Shown: positions 16,369 to 26,474 of the stretch, in pieces | How the letters are laid out: each line of letters opens with the position of its first letter | How positions within the stretch are numbered: position 1 is the first letter of the stretch | From: Nocardia yamanashiensis NBRC 100130 | GTDB taxonomy: Bacteria > Actinomycetota > Actinomycetes > Mycobacteriales > Mycobacteriaceae | DNA: 64,000 bases | Direction: 5' to 3' | NCBI RefSeq assembly: GCF_001613325.1 | Contig: NZ_BDCD01000046.1 | Span: 1 to 64,000 of the forward strand | The notes under the pieces: generated by a model | Seen by the model: only the letters and a program-made list of their open reading frames with translations | The model's database searches: none | What the model was told of the DNA's origin: nothing | Translations under genes and position numbers: made by a program

Positions 16369-17460
16369 GTGAGTGGAAGAACGTCCGGAGCGCCGGAGTG
16401 GTCGGCGGCGGCCGGGCGGATGCGGGCCCGGGACCTCGATCGGGTGAATGCGCGGGCTCGGCTCGATGCGGCGTATGAAGAGGGGCAGCTGGAGAACGAC
16501 GAGTATCACCGGCGGTCGGAGCGGGCGCAGCGGGCCAGGACGGTGGGGGAGCTGGCGCGGCTGGTCGAGGATCTGCAGCCGGGGAAGGGCGGGCATACGG
16601 TCACGGTGCCGCCGGTCAAGAAGGTGCGGGGTGGGTATCCGAAGGGGACTCGGGCGCGGGATTCGGATCGGGCGGCGACCGGGGTGCTGTTGGATGCGGC
16701 GCTGGCCGATGGGCAGCTGACCGCCGACGATCATCGGACGCTTGCCGAACTCGCTTCGGAGGCAAAGACGCTGGGGGATCTGGGCGAACTCACCGATGAT
16801 CTGCAGCGGCCCGTGGACGCGCCCGCTGAGGCCCGGCCGCCGAGGTCGTATCGCGGGCCGCTCTATACGGTCGCCGCGCTCGCCGTCTGCGCGCTGGCCT
16901 TCGCGGGCGGGTTCGCGGCGGTGCATCGGTCCGGCGACGTACCTTCGGGAGTGGCCGTCGCCGAATCCGGGCCCGTGCAGCCGCTTGTCATCAAGACGCC
17001 GAATCTGCATACGGCGGAGGGGATTTCGCTTTTCATCGAGCAGTACCGGGCCAAATTCGGTGACACGCTGGTGGACAAGCTGAACCTGTACGACAAGTAC
17101 GCCATCGTGACCCGCCCGGTCGCCGGGCAGCCGAATCGTCAGGTGCGCTACGACTATCGGGGCGGGTTCGATCCGGACTCCGCGCCCGTCACGCGCAAAA
17201 CCGATGAGCCCACTTTCGATCTGGCCGCCGTCGACGTCGCCGCGCTGAGCAAACTGCTCGCCGACGCGCCGGCGACCCTGCGCGTGCAGGGCGGAACCAT
17301 CAGCCATGTCGGCTTCGAGACGGAGGCGGTGCGGACCGGGCGCGATACCGCCATGCAGTCCGTCGTCAGCGTGTACGTGAGCAATCCGGCCGGTGAGAGC
17401 GGTTTTCTCGAAGCGTCTCCGGCGGGCGCGATCCTGCGCAGTTACCCGTTCAAGGGATAG
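16369..17460 (+). CDS. DUF1707 membrane protein (two DUF1707 domains)
   Basis: 363 residues from GTG 16369. Two DUF1707 (SHOCT-like) domains are visible: RARDLDRVNARARLDAAYEE and following, about residues 19-70, and RARDSDRAATGVLLDAALAD, about residues 93-145. A hydrophobic span (LYTVAALAVCALAFAGGFAA, near 165-185) then leads to an extracellular domain with LFIEQYRAKFGDTLVDKLNL and YAIVTRP. The same C-terminal domain occurs in the next gene, 8 bp downstream. DUF1707 usually sits at the N-terminus of membrane proteins in actinobacteria and its role is unknown. The 5' part is G-rich in codon third positions and the 3' part C-rich. Confidence 0.8.
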   Translation: MSGRTSGAPEWSAAAGRMRARDLDRVNARARLDAAYEEGQLENDEYHRRSERAQRARTVGELARLVEDLQPGKGGHTVTVPPVKKVRGGYPKGTRARDSDRAATGVLLDAALADGQLTADDHRTLAELASEAKTLGDLGELTDDLQRPVDAPAEARPPRSYRGPLYTVAALAVCALAFAGGFAAVHRSGDVPSGVAVAESGPVQPLVIKTPNLHTAEGISLFIEQYRAKFGDTLVDKLNLYDKYAIVTRPVAGQPNRQVRYDYRGGFDPDSAPVTRKTDEPTFDLAAVDVAALSKLLADAPATLRVQGGTISHVGFETEAVRTGRDTAMQSVVSVYVSNPAGESGFLEASPAGAILRSYPFKG

Positions 17461-17468
17461 GACCCGTC

Positions 17469-18242
17469 ATGGCCGACATCAGGAATCAGGGCATGCGGGT
17501 CCGCGACGCCGATCGCGTGGACGCTTGCGCGCTGCTCGACAATGCCCGCGACACCGGCGAATTGACCGCGGCCGAGCATGCCGAGCGCACCGCCGCCGCC
17601 ATGGACGCCCGCACCTTCGGTGATCTCGACGCCCTCATCGGCGACCTGCAGATCCCCCGGAATCTGGTGCACAAGCCCCTGCTGCGCCCGCAGCGGCGAA
17701 ACGACCTGCGGCGCTGGCAGTTCGGTGCGGCCGCGCTCGCCGTCGCGGTGATCGCGGGCGCCATGGGCGGCTGCATCTCCAATACCGACCCGTTGCGCCC
17801 GCCGATCCCGGACGCCACCACCGGGCAGGGCGTCGCCAGTTTCGTGGCCGCCTACCGGGAGCATTTCGGCGACACCCTGGCCGACGAGGTGACCCTCTAT
17901 CCGCAGTACGTCCTGGTCACCCGGCGCGGCGGCGACAACGACCGCAACGACCGATACCGCTACGACAAGGGCGGGTTCAGCTCCTACGGCGATGCCTCGC
18001 GCTCGTCCGGCACCGAACCGATCGACATGTCGCAGATCGATCTGCCGAAGCTGGCGCGCCTGCTCGCCGGCGCGGGCGAGACGGTCCACGTCCCCGACGG
18101 CGCGGCCAAGTATCTGATCCTCGAGCACAAGGCGGGCGAGGATCCGGCCGTCAGCGTCTACGCGGGCAAGGGCGATCGTTCGGGGTATTTCAAAGCCACC
18201 CTGTCCGGCGAGCCGCTGATGGTCTACCCCGCCGGGGGCTGA
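17469..18242 (+). CDS. DUF1707 membrane protein, paralogue (one DUF1707 domain)
   Basis: 257 residues from ATG 17469. One DUF1707 domain (MRVRDADRVDACALLDNARD onward, about residues 10-60) precedes a membrane span (FGAAALAVAVIAGAMGGCIS, about 82-101). The outer domain resembles that of the preceding protein (VASFVAAYREHFGDTLADEV, YVLVTRR). The C in MGGC could suggest a lipobox, but it lies after an internal span, so I do not call a lipoprotein. The 8-bp gap to the upstream gene implies one operon and a tandem duplication with loss or gain of one DUF1707 copy. Confidence 0.8.
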   Translation: MADIRNQGMRVRDADRVDACALLDNARDTGELTAAEHAERTAAAMDARTFGDLDALIGDLQIPRNLVHKPLLRPQRRNDLRRWQFGAAALAVAVIAGAMGGCISNTDPLRPPIPDATTGQGVASFVAAYREHFGDTLADEVTLYPQYVLVTRRGGDNDRNDRYRYDKGGFSSYGDASRSSGTEPIDMSQIDLPKLARLLAGAGETVHVPDGAAKYLILEHKAGEDPAVSVYAGKGDRSGYFKATLSGEPLMVYPAGG

Positions 18243-18557
18243 CCCCGAACCTGAGCGCACCACGATCACGATCCGGCACCGAACCCTGGTTCCGGACCGA
18301 TCGGTGTGCACACAATGGCCCCGGCGTGGCCTCGCGAAAGAATTTTTCCGCGCCCGGGAATACCACGACCTGCACCACCTGTTGCAGCTGTTCGACAAGG
18401 TTGAGTGGCTCGGACTCAAGTTAGAGTTGCGCCGGAGGAGATCCGGAGGCAGGATTGAGCCGACCACGCTCAGTGTTGCTGTGGACCGTGCGCCGTGAGT
18501 GCTCAGGGGCGGGTCCAGCGCATGACAAGCAGGTACGTACAACTAGGAGGAACAACC
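18243..18557 (+). promoter_or_regulatory. dnaK operon control region
   Basis: This 315-bp gap has no gene. It contains the HAIR-type inverted repeat at 18401-18419 and the strong ribosome site AGGAGG at 18545-18550, 7 nt before the dnaK ATG. The distance from the operator to ATG (about 140 bp) implies a substantial 5' UTR. No CIRCE element was seen, so HrcA control of this operon is unlikely. Confidence 0.7.
18401..18419. promoter_or_regulatory. HAIR operator (HspR site) upstream of dnaK
   Basis: TTGAGT-N7-ACTCAA is a perfect core match to the HspR-associated inverted repeat, consensus CTTGAGT-N7-ACTCAAG. HspR is encoded at the end of this operon, giving the autoregulatory loop known in Streptomyces and mycobacteria. 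Confidence 0.88.
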
Positions 18558-20392
<1,835 letters not shown>

Positions 20393-20396
<4 letters not shown>

Positions 20397-21001
20397 CGAA
20401 CCAGAACCCGGAACAAACGGTCGATCCGGCCACGGGTGAGGTTTACGAGGCCGCGGCGGAGGACTCCGCCGCGGCCCTCGGGCCCGAAGGTTCGGAGTTC
20501 GGCGAGGACGTGCTCGCCGACACCATCAGCGCCGAATTGGCCGAGCGCACCGCCGATCTCCAGCGGTTGACGGCCGAGTACGCCAACTACCGCCGCCGTG
20601 TCGAACGGGACCGCAAGGCCACCATCGACACCGCCAAGGCGCAGGTGGTCGGCGAATTGCTCGGCGTGCTGGACGATCTGGATCGCGCTCGCGCCCACGG
20701 TGACCTGGAAGCCGGACCGCTCAAGTCGGTCGCGGACAAGCTGGTCACCGCACTGCAGAAGCAGGGCCTCGAGGAATTCGGTTCGGAGGGCGATCCTTTC
20801 GATCCGACCCTGCACGAGGCCGTGCAGCACGAGGGCAGCGGCGCCGATCCGGTGATCGGCATGGTGATGCGCAAGGGCTACCGCTTCGGCGACCGGGTGC
20901 TGCGGCACGCGCTCGTCGGCGTCACCGACGGTGTGGCGGATTCGGCTGCGGCGCAGCCGGATACGACGAACGCTGGCACCGATGCCGCTGGCACTGATTA
21001 A
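20393..21001 (+). CDS. grpE: Nucleotide exchange factor GrpE
   Basis: 202 residues from GTG 20393, overlapping the dnaK stop in the GTGA arrangement that favours translational coupling. The coiled-coil region (ADLQRLTAEYANYRRRVERD) leads into the GrpE head, with FDPTLHEAVQHEGSG and GYRFGDRVLRHALVGV at the C-terminal end, both family signatures. It releases ADP from DnaK. The N-terminal 50 residues are acidic and variable, and the C-terminus has an Ala/Thr/Asp-rich tail. dnaJ follows after 51 bp. Confidence 0.97.
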
Positions 21002-21052
21002 CAACCCACTCGCGCTACCCGCGCGGACTACAGAGAAAGGAGGAGATGCCTG

Positions 21053-22225
21053 GTGAATCGGGAGTGGCTGGAGAAGGACTTCTACAAGGATCTGGGTGTT
21101 TCCTCCGGCGCCACCCAGGACGAGATCAAGAAGGCCTACCGCAAACTGGCCCGCGACCTGCACCCGGACAAGAACCCGGGTGACGCCAAGGCCGAGGAGC
21201 GGTTCAAGGCCGTCAGCGAGGCTAATGCCGTGCTGTCGGATCCGGAGAAGCGCAAGGAGTACGACGAAGCACGAAAGCTGTTCGCGGGCGGCGGTTTCGG
21301 CCGCGGCGGCTTCACCCCCGGTGCGGGCTACGGCCAGCCCGGCGGGTTCTCCGGCGATTTCAATATCGGGGATATCTTCGGCGCCGGCGCCGGCGGCGCC
21401 GCCGACGGTGGGCTCGGCGATATCCTGGGCGGCCTGTTCAACCGGGGTGGCACCCGCACCTCGTCGCGGCCCCGCCGCGGCAGCGATGTGGAGACCGAGA
21501 CGACCCTGGGCTTCCGCGAGGCCGCCCAGGGCGTGACCGTGCCATTGCGGATGACCAGTCCCGCGGCCTGCACCACCTGCCACGGCAGCGGCGCCAAGCC
21601 CGGGACCAGTCCGCGAGTCTGCCCGCACTGCAACGGTTCCGGCGTGGTCAGCCGCAACCAGGGCGCGTTCGGCTTCAGTGAGCCGTGCGAGGACTGCCGG
21701 GGCACCGGCTCCATCATCGACGATCCGTGCCCGGACTGCCGGGGCTCCGGCATCCAGAACCGGACCCGCACCATCACCGTGCGCATTCCCCCGGGGGTGC
21801 GCGACGGGCAGCGGATCCGGCTGGCCGGTCAGGGTGAAGCGGGCCTGCGCGGCGCACCGCCCGGTGACCTGTACGTCACCGTGCACGTCAGCCAGGACAA
21901 GGTCTTCGGCCGCAATGGCGACGACCTGACCTTGGTGCTGCCGGTCAGCTATGCCGAACTGGTGCTGGGCACAACGGTTTCGGTGCCGACCCTGGAGGGC
22001 CGCGTCGGCGTCAAGGTCCCCCCGGGCACCGCGGACGGCCGGACCCTGCGGGTGCGCGGCCGCGGCGTGCCCAAGCGCGGCGGCGGCGCGGGTGATCTGC
22101 TCGTCACCGTGAAGGTCGCGGTCCCGCAGAAGCTGGACGACAATGCCACCGAGGCGCTGCGGCGGTACGCGGAGGCCGAGAAGACCAGTGGTTTCGACCC
22201 GCGCGCGGGATGGGCAGGTGCGTGA
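21053..22225 (+). CDS. dnaJ: Chaperone DnaJ (DnaJ1 type)
   Basis: 390 residues from GTG 21053, with AAAGGAGGAG upstream. The J domain includes KAYRKLARDLHPDKNPGD with its HPD triad. A Gly/Phe-rich linker follows, then four CxxCxGxG-type zinc motifs (CTTCHGSG, CPHCNGSG, CEDCRGTG, CPDCRGSG), then the substrate-binding C-terminal domains. It stimulates DnaK ATP hydrolysis and delivers clients. It overlaps hspR by one base (TGATG). The dnaK-operon position identifies it as the DnaJ1 type of actinobacteria, which usually also carry a second dnaJ elsewhere. Confidence 0.97.
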   Translation: MNREWLEKDFYKDLGVSSGATQDEIKKAYRKLARDLHPDKNPGDAKAEERFKAVSEANAVLSDPEKRKEYDEARKLFAGGGFGRGGFTPGAGYGQPGGFSGDFNIGDIFGAGAGGAADGGLGDILGGLFNRGGTRTSSRPRRGSDVETETTLGFREAAQGVTVPLRMTSPAACTTCHGSGAKPGTSPRVCPHCNGSGVVSRNQGAFGFSEPCEDCRGTGSIIDDPCPDCRGSGIQNRTRTITVRIPPGVRDGQRIRLAGQGEAGLRGAPPGDLYVTVHVSQDKVFGRNGDDLTLVLPVSYAELVLGTTVSVPTLEGRVGVKVPPGTADGRTLRVRGRGVPKRGGGAGDLLVTVKVAVPQKLDDNATEALRRYAEAEKTSGFDPRAGWAGA

Positions 22226-22623
22226 TGAGTTCCGATCCGAAGAAGAGCACCGAGGCGCAGTACTTCCTGATCTCGGTGGCGGCGCAGCTGGCGGGCATGC
22301 ACGCCCAGACGCTGCGCACCTATGACCGCTTGGGTCTGGTGTCGCCGCAACGCACTTCGGGTGGCGGCCGCCGCTATTCGGACCGGGATGTAGAGCTGCT
22401 CCGCGAGGTGCAGCGCCTGTCCCAGGACGAGGGCGTCAATCTGGCCGGCATCAAACGGATCATCGAACTCACCAACCAGGTCGAGGAGCTGCAGCAGCGG
22501 GTCTCGGAGCTGAGTGCGGAGGTGGACAGGCTGCGGTCGGGCTACCGGCCGGACCTGACCCCACCGGCGCGCAGCACCGCGCTCGTGGTCTGGCAGCCCC
22601 GGAACCGGCGTCGGCAACAGTAG
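22225..22623 (+). CDS. hspR: Heat-shock repressor HspR (MerR family)
   Basis: 132 residues from ATG 22225. The MerR-type helix-turn-helix is clear: FLISVAAQLAGMHAQTLRTY and RLGLVSPQRTSGGGRRYSDR, followed by a coiled-coil (NQVEELQQRVSELSAEVDRL). HspR represses the dnaK operon and clpB by binding HAIR repeats, using DnaK as co-repressor in Streptomyces. Both expected operators occur in this window, at 18401 and 27635. The start codon overlaps the dnaJ stop by one base, implying coupled translation. A hairpin closes the operon. Confidence 0.96.
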   Translation: MSSDPKKSTEAQYFLISVAAQLAGMHAQTLRTYDRLGLVSPQRTSGGGRRYSDRDVELLREVQRLSQDEGVNLAGIKRIIELTNQVEELQQRVSELSAEVDRLRSGYRPDLTPPARSTALVVWQPRNRRRQQ

Positions 22624-22640
22624 TTCACGGCTGTGGCGCA

Positions 22641-22668
22641 GGCGGCGATCCGAATCCGGGTCGCCGCC
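22641..22668 (+). terminator. dnaK operon terminator
   Basis: The arms GGCGGCGA (22641-22648) and TCGCCGCC (22661-22668) flank a 12-nt loop, starting 18 nt after the hspR stop, followed by TTCGTCGTT. A moderately strong intrinsic terminator. Confidence 0.65.
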
Positions 22669-23142
22669 TTCGTCGTTCGCGGGGTGAAGTCGGGTGCGCC
22701 GATGATTTGCGTGAAATATGCTGGTTCGAGGTAATTTTCGCCTGTGGCGCGGTGTCTTTATCGGTTCGAATTACAAACGGACCGGTAGGTAAATTCATTC
22801 TGCAAATCATGAGTTTTGTCCGTATACCGCAAGGGAATTCAAGCCGGGTCGAGGTTGCGGTTCGGTCGCTGTGTACCTGAGTCTTGCAAAATGAATCCTC
22901 CTGGTTCCTTGAGTGAAACCCCGTGTCGTGCGGCGTGTTACAGGTGAACAGTCTGTTTTCTGCTCTGAATGCCCGCAAAGTTCAGGTTTTCGAGGATTAA
23001 AGGGCGTGTTATTGAAACGTCCCGTTCCGTTGCTGGCTAACCTCGCCTACACTTGCTGAGCAACGGCTGCTGTCGAGTGTCCCGCAGCACTGCACTCGCC
23101 GGTCTTGCTTGTGTTCGAGTGCGAAATGGGGTTGTGACACAA
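22669..23142 (+). other. Long, relatively AT-rich gap upstream of the flavohaemoglobin gene
   Basis: Between the hspR terminator and the flavohaemoglobin ATG lie about 470 bp that are visibly poorer in G+C than the surroundings, with stretches such as GAAATATGCTGG and AAATTCATTCTGC. I see no ORF with coding bias on either strand. Possible promoter: TTCCGT (23025-23030), 17 bp, TACACT (23048-23053), giving a leader of about 85 nt. A palindrome sits at the start codon. The rest could hold activator sites or a small RNA, with no positive evidence for one. Confidence 0.4.
23132..23142. promoter_or_regulatory. Palindrome TTGTGACACAA abutting the flavohaemoglobin start
   Basis: A perfect 11-bp palindrome (TTGTG-A-CACAA) ends at the base before ATG 23143. 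It resembles half-sites recognised by CRP/FNR or Rex-type regulators. Such a position would block elongation or initiation close to the start codon. Candidate operator only. Confidence 0.4.
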
Positions 23143-24312
23143 ATGGATTCGCGGACCGTCGCATTGATAAGAACGACGTTCAAGGCGGTTGCTGCGGAGG
23201 ATGGTGGCCCCGAGAAACTTGCCCGATCGTTCTACGCCATCCTCTTCACCGACTACCCACAGGTTCGCGACTTCTTCCCCGCCGCGCTGGACGCCCAGCG
23301 CGACCGGCTGGTGAAGGCCATCGCGTATGTGGTGGACCGGCTGGAGGAGCCCGACAAGCTGCTGCCCTTCCTCGCCCAGCTCGGGCGCGACCATCGCAAG
23401 TACGGCGTGGTCGCCGAACACTATGCGGCCGTGGGGAAGTCGCTGAAGTCCGCCCTGGAGGCCTACGCGGGCACCGAGATGTGGACCGAGGAGATAGGGC
23501 GGGCCTGGGACGAGGGCATCGGCGTCATCGCCGAGACCATGATCAACGCCGCCGATCAGGAGAGCACCCCGCCGGTCTGGACCGGCACCGTCATCGAACA
23601 TCGGGAAGTACTGCGCAATCTCGCGGTCGTGCGACTGCAACTGGACCAGCCCATGCAGTACGCGGCCGGCCAGTACATGAGCGTGCAGATCCCCTCGCGT
23701 CCGCGCATGTGGCGTTATCTCTCACCGGCCATTCCGGCCAACCCCTCGGGTGAGATCGAGTTCCACATCCGCGGCGTCACCGGCGGCTGGGTGAGTCCGG
23801 CCATGGTCGGGCACACCCACGTCGGTGAGAAGTGGCTCATCGGTTCGCCGCTCGGCGGGCTCGGCGTGCCGCGCAATACCCGCCGCAAAATGCTCATGAT
23901 CGGCTGCGGCACCGGTATCGCGCCGCTGCGCGCCCAGCTCATGGCCATGACGCAGCGCCGGTCCAATCCCAAGGTGGACCTGTTCGTGGGCGGGCACTAC
24001 CCCTGCGATCTCTACGATCTCCAGGTGCTCAGCCAGATCGCGCAGGCCAACAAATGGCTGACGGTCACCCCGGTCACCGAGAGCAACGAGAACCCTTGGT
24101 GGCAGGCCGATGCGCCGACCGACCTGCCGGACCTGCCCTGCCTGCAACCGCGCCAGGTCGGGCAGATCGGCAAAATCGTTGCGGGCTACGGGAACTGGGA
24201 CGACCGCGACGTACAGATCGTCGGCTCACCGTCCATGGTGCAGACCACCAAGTTCCGGCTGATGGCCGCAGGCACCCCCACCAAGAACATCCGCCACGAC
24301 CCTCTGTTCTGA
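23143..24312 (+). CDS. Flavohaemoglobin-like globin/FAD/NAD oxidoreductase
   Basis: 389 residues from ATG 23143 (MDSRTVALIRTTFKAV). The globin domain (about 1-135) has the proximal His in LGRDHRKYGVVAEHY, the distal Tyr (B10, ARSFY) and Gln (E7, DAQRDRL), and Tyr G5 (HYAAVG). An FAD domain follows (AGQYMSVQIP, MWRYLSPAIP), then an NAD domain (IGCGTGIAPLRAQL, VGSPSMV). Flavohaemoglobins convert NO to nitrate with NAD(P)H. The FAD motif reads RYLSPA rather than RxYS(L/T), which fits the mycobacterial type II flavohaemoglobins, one of which has been tied to D-lactate oxidation. NO dioxygenase activity is therefore plausible but not assured. A full-length homologue and a reductase-only homologue follow on the minus strand. 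Confidence 0.85.
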   Translation: MDSRTVALIRTTFKAVAAEDGGPEKLARSFYAILFTDYPQVRDFFPAALDAQRDRLVKAIAYVVDRLEEPDKLLPFLAQLGRDHRKYGVVAEHYAAVGKSLKSALEAYAGTEMWTEEIGRAWDEGIGVIAETMINAADQESTPPVWTGTVIEHREVLRNLAVVRLQLDQPMQYAAGQYMSVQIPSRPRMWRYLSPAIPANPSGEIEFHIRGVTGGWVSPAMVGHTHVGEKWLIGSPLGGLGVPRNTRRKMLMIGCGTGIAPLRAQLMAMTQRRSNPKVDLFVGGHYPCDLYDLQVLSQIAQANKWLTVTPVTESNENPWWQADAPTDLPDLPCLQPRQVGQIGKIVAGYGNWDDRDVQIVGSPSMVQTTKFRLMAAGTPTKNIRHDPLF

Positions 24313-24314
24313 GG

Positions 24315-25100
24315 CTAAAACCCTTCGTAGCGAATGGCTTCCGGGGCCGTCCCGGTGGCGATCAGGCGTTCCACCGTGGCGTGCACGACCGCGGAACTGC
24401 CGCATACCAATACCCCGTGCTGATCCAAGGGAGCGAAGCGGCCGATCACGTCGGCGAGCGAGCCGGGCAGCATTTCCTCGGGGCTGAAGCCGATATCGAC
24501 CCGGCACTGCTCGTACCAGTTGTCCATGCGCGGCGGATCGTATTCGTCCTGCACCACGGGAACGACCGTGAGCCAAGGTAGTTCGTTCGCCAGCAGGTAG
24601 AGCATGTCCGAGGCGTAGAGGTCGCGCGGATACCGCGCACCCACGAACAGCGTCACCCGCTGGGGATTCTCCCGGCGGGAGTGATCCAGCAGCAGCGCCC
24701 GTAGCGGCGCGAGCCCGACGCCGTCGGCGACCATGACGATTTCCGGCGCGTACGGATCCACGGCCAGCCATCCGGCCGGCGCGCTGATCCGCCATTCATC
24801 CCCGGCGCGGGTATCGGCGACCAGCGACCCGCTGCACCAGCCGCCCGGCACCGTGCGGACATGGAATTCCAGCTTGCCGTCCATGGACGGCGGCAGCGCG
24901 GGATACAGCCGCCGCACCATATTCGGATGCTGCGGCGTGCGCACCTCCACCGACTGCCCGGCCGCGAACGGCACGAATTCGCCGATCAGCCGCACCACGG
25001 TGGTGTCCTCGCGCAGCCGGTGCGCGCCGACCACGGTCGCCGTCCATTCGGTCTGCTCGCCGAGCGCGAGCGCGCCGGTCTCGTCCGGGCCGAGGGTCAC
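24315..25100 (-). CDS. Globin-less FAD/NAD-binding oxidoreductase, flavohaemoglobin reductase-like
   Basis: 261 residues matching only the reductase half of the two flanking flavohaemoglobins: EWTATVVGAHRLREDTTVVR, AAGQSVEVRTP, MVRRLYPALPPSMDGKLEFH, GGWCSGSLV, ADGVGLAPLRALLLDHS, LFVGARYPRDLYA and the C-terminal VCGSSAVV. The globin domain is absent and the protein starts cleanly at the FAD domain, so it is not a frameshifted remnant. The nucleotide loop is DGVGLAP where the neighbours have CGTGIAP or SGTGIAP. It probably transfers electrons from NAD(P)H to an unknown partner. It converges on the first flavohaemoglobin with 2 bp between stops, and a perfect hairpin separates it from the second. 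Confidence 0.8.
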   Translation of the reverse strand: MTLGPDETGALALGEQTEWTATVVGAHRLREDTTVVRLIGEFVPFAAGQSVEVRTPQHPNMVRRLYPALPPSMDGKLEFHVRTVPGGWCSGSLVADTRAGDEWRISAPAGWLAVDPYAPEIVMVADGVGLAPLRALLLDHSRRENPQRVTLFVGARYPRDLYASDMLYLLANELPWLTVVPVVQDEYDPPRMDNWYEQCRVDIGFSPEEMLPGSLADVIGRFAPLDQHGVLVCGSSAVVHATVERLIATGTAPEAIRYEGF

Positions 25101-25127
25101 CGTGTCCTCCTGATTTTCAACAACTCT

Positions 25128-25159
25128 CGGGCTTTCAGGGGTGCACCCCTGAAAGCCCG
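25128..25159 (-). terminator. 14-bp perfect hairpin between the minus-strand flavohaemoglobin and reductase genes
   Basis: Stem 25128-25141 / 25146-25159 with a TGCA loop, starting 19 nt past the stop at 25179. It ends the flavohaemoglobin transcript, so the reductase gene needs its own promoter or depends on read-through. Confidence 0.75.
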
Positions 25160-25178
25160 GTTCAGCTGGTCGGTCCCG

Positions 25179-26339
25179 CTACACGGGATCGCATTGGATG
25201 ATCGTCTCGGGCGTGCCCACCGACATGAGCGCGCGTTTGGTGTCGGCGATCATCCGCGCCGACCCGGCGATCTGGATCTGCCGATCCGTCCACGCCCCGA
25301 AACTCGCCACCACCGCACCGAGATTACCGATCAACCGGCGGTGCATGCCGAACGGCGTGTCCGCGGGCGGATAGGGATGCCACCACGGATTGGTCTCGTT
25401 CTCGCACACCGGCACCACGGTCAGCCACGGATTGGATTGCGAGAGCTGCCAGAGGTTTTCGACATCGTAGAGATCGCACGGATAGCGCCCGCCCACGAAC
25501 AGGTGCACCCGCGGATTGATCCCGCGCCGCCCCATCTCGATCAGCTGGGCGCGCAGCGGCGCGATCCCGGTGCCGGAGCCGATCATCAGCACATCGCGGC
25601 GGCTGCTCAGATCCACGTGCAGCCCGCCCAGCGGCGCGGCGATCATCCACCGGTCGCCCACCTGCGTTTCGTTCACGATGGCCGGGCTCACCCAGCCGGT
25701 CCGCACCTTGCGCACGTGGAATTCGATCTCGCCGTACGGGTTGGTGGGAATGGCGGGGGACAGGTAGCGCCACATCTTGGGCCGCTGCGGAATGGCGATC
25801 GGCACGTACTGCCCGGCCAGGTACGGGATCGGCGTATCGGACTGCAGGCGCACGATGGCCAGATCGTCCACCACCCGCCGGTGCCCGACCACCGTCGCCT
25901 CCCAGAAGGGTTGCGATTTGTCGGAATTCGCACCGATGGCCATCGAGGCCGAGATCAGGATGGTGATATCCCGCCAGCCCTCCTCCAGCCCGCGATTCCA
26001 GTGCGCCACCCCGTTGTAACTGCGGAACGCCGCCAGCAGCGCCCGCCCCGCGATGTCGTAGTGCGCGGCCTCCACCCCGTATTTGCGGTGGTCGCGCGCG
26101 AGCTGCTCCAGGAATCGCTGTGCGCGGTCCCAGTTCTCCAGATTGTCGAGAACGAACTGGATCGCGGTGACCAACCGCTTGGGCTGCATATCCATGGCCG
26201 AGGGGAACAGCTCCCGCAAGGCCGGAATCTCCGCGAACAAATGGCCGTAGAACGCGCTGATCAGTCGTTCGGGCCCGTGTGGGGTCTCGACGACTGTCCG
26301 GAAGTTTGCGCGGACCAGCGCTGCCGTACGCGCATCCAC
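25179..26339 (-). CDS. Second flavohaemoglobin-like protein
   Basis: 386 residues from GTG 26339 (MDARTAALVRANFRTVVE), with AGGAAGGAAAG as ribosome site. Domain order is globin, FAD, NAD. Key residues are conserved: Tyr B10 (ISAFY), Gln E7 (DMQPKRL), proximal His (LARDHRKYGVEAAHY). The FAD region is AGQYVPIAIP and MWRYLSPAIPTNP, the NAD loop IGSGTGIAPLRAQL. It is clearly homologous to the protein at 23143 throughout, in the opposite orientation. Likely roles are NO detoxification or the redox activity reported for mycobacterial type II flavohaemoglobins, the latter fitting its place near clpB, where M. tuberculosis has Rv0385. Confidence 0.85.
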   Translation of the reverse strand: MDARTAALVRANFRTVVETPHGPERLISAFYGHLFAEIPALRELFPSAMDMQPKRLVTAIQFVLDNLENWDRAQRFLEQLARDHRKYGVEAAHYDIAGRALLAAFRSYNGVAHWNRGLEEGWRDITILISASMAIGANSDKSQPFWEATVVGHRRVVDDLAIVRLQSDTPIPYLAGQYVPIAIPQRPKMWRYLSPAIPTNPYGEIEFHVRKVRTGWVSPAIVNETQVGDRWMIAAPLGGLHVDLSSRRDVLMIGSGTGIAPLRAQLIEMGRRGINPRVHLFVGGRYPCDLYDVENLWQLSQSNPWLTVVPVCENETNPWWHPYPPADTPFGMHRRLIGNLGAVVASFGAWTDRQIQIAGSARMIADTKRALMSVGTPETIIQCDPV

Positions 26340-26474
26340 GACGACGAACTTTCCTTCCTGTGCTGCTAGAGCGGGACGCGCCAGGTTTCCGGCGATCCTC
26401 CGCGTTCAGTATCCCTGAAAAAACGGTGGTCGCACGGATATAGCCAACGCCGATCGGTTTGCGTAACCCGGGGT

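Noticed and set aside
17780..17800. Lipobox in the second DUF1707 protein (GGC)
   Set aside because: The Cys follows an internal span near residue 100, not an N-terminal signal sequence.
22910..22925. CTTGAGT at about 22918 as a third HAIR site
   Set aside because: Only one half is present; no ACTCAAG follows at the required 7-bp spacing.
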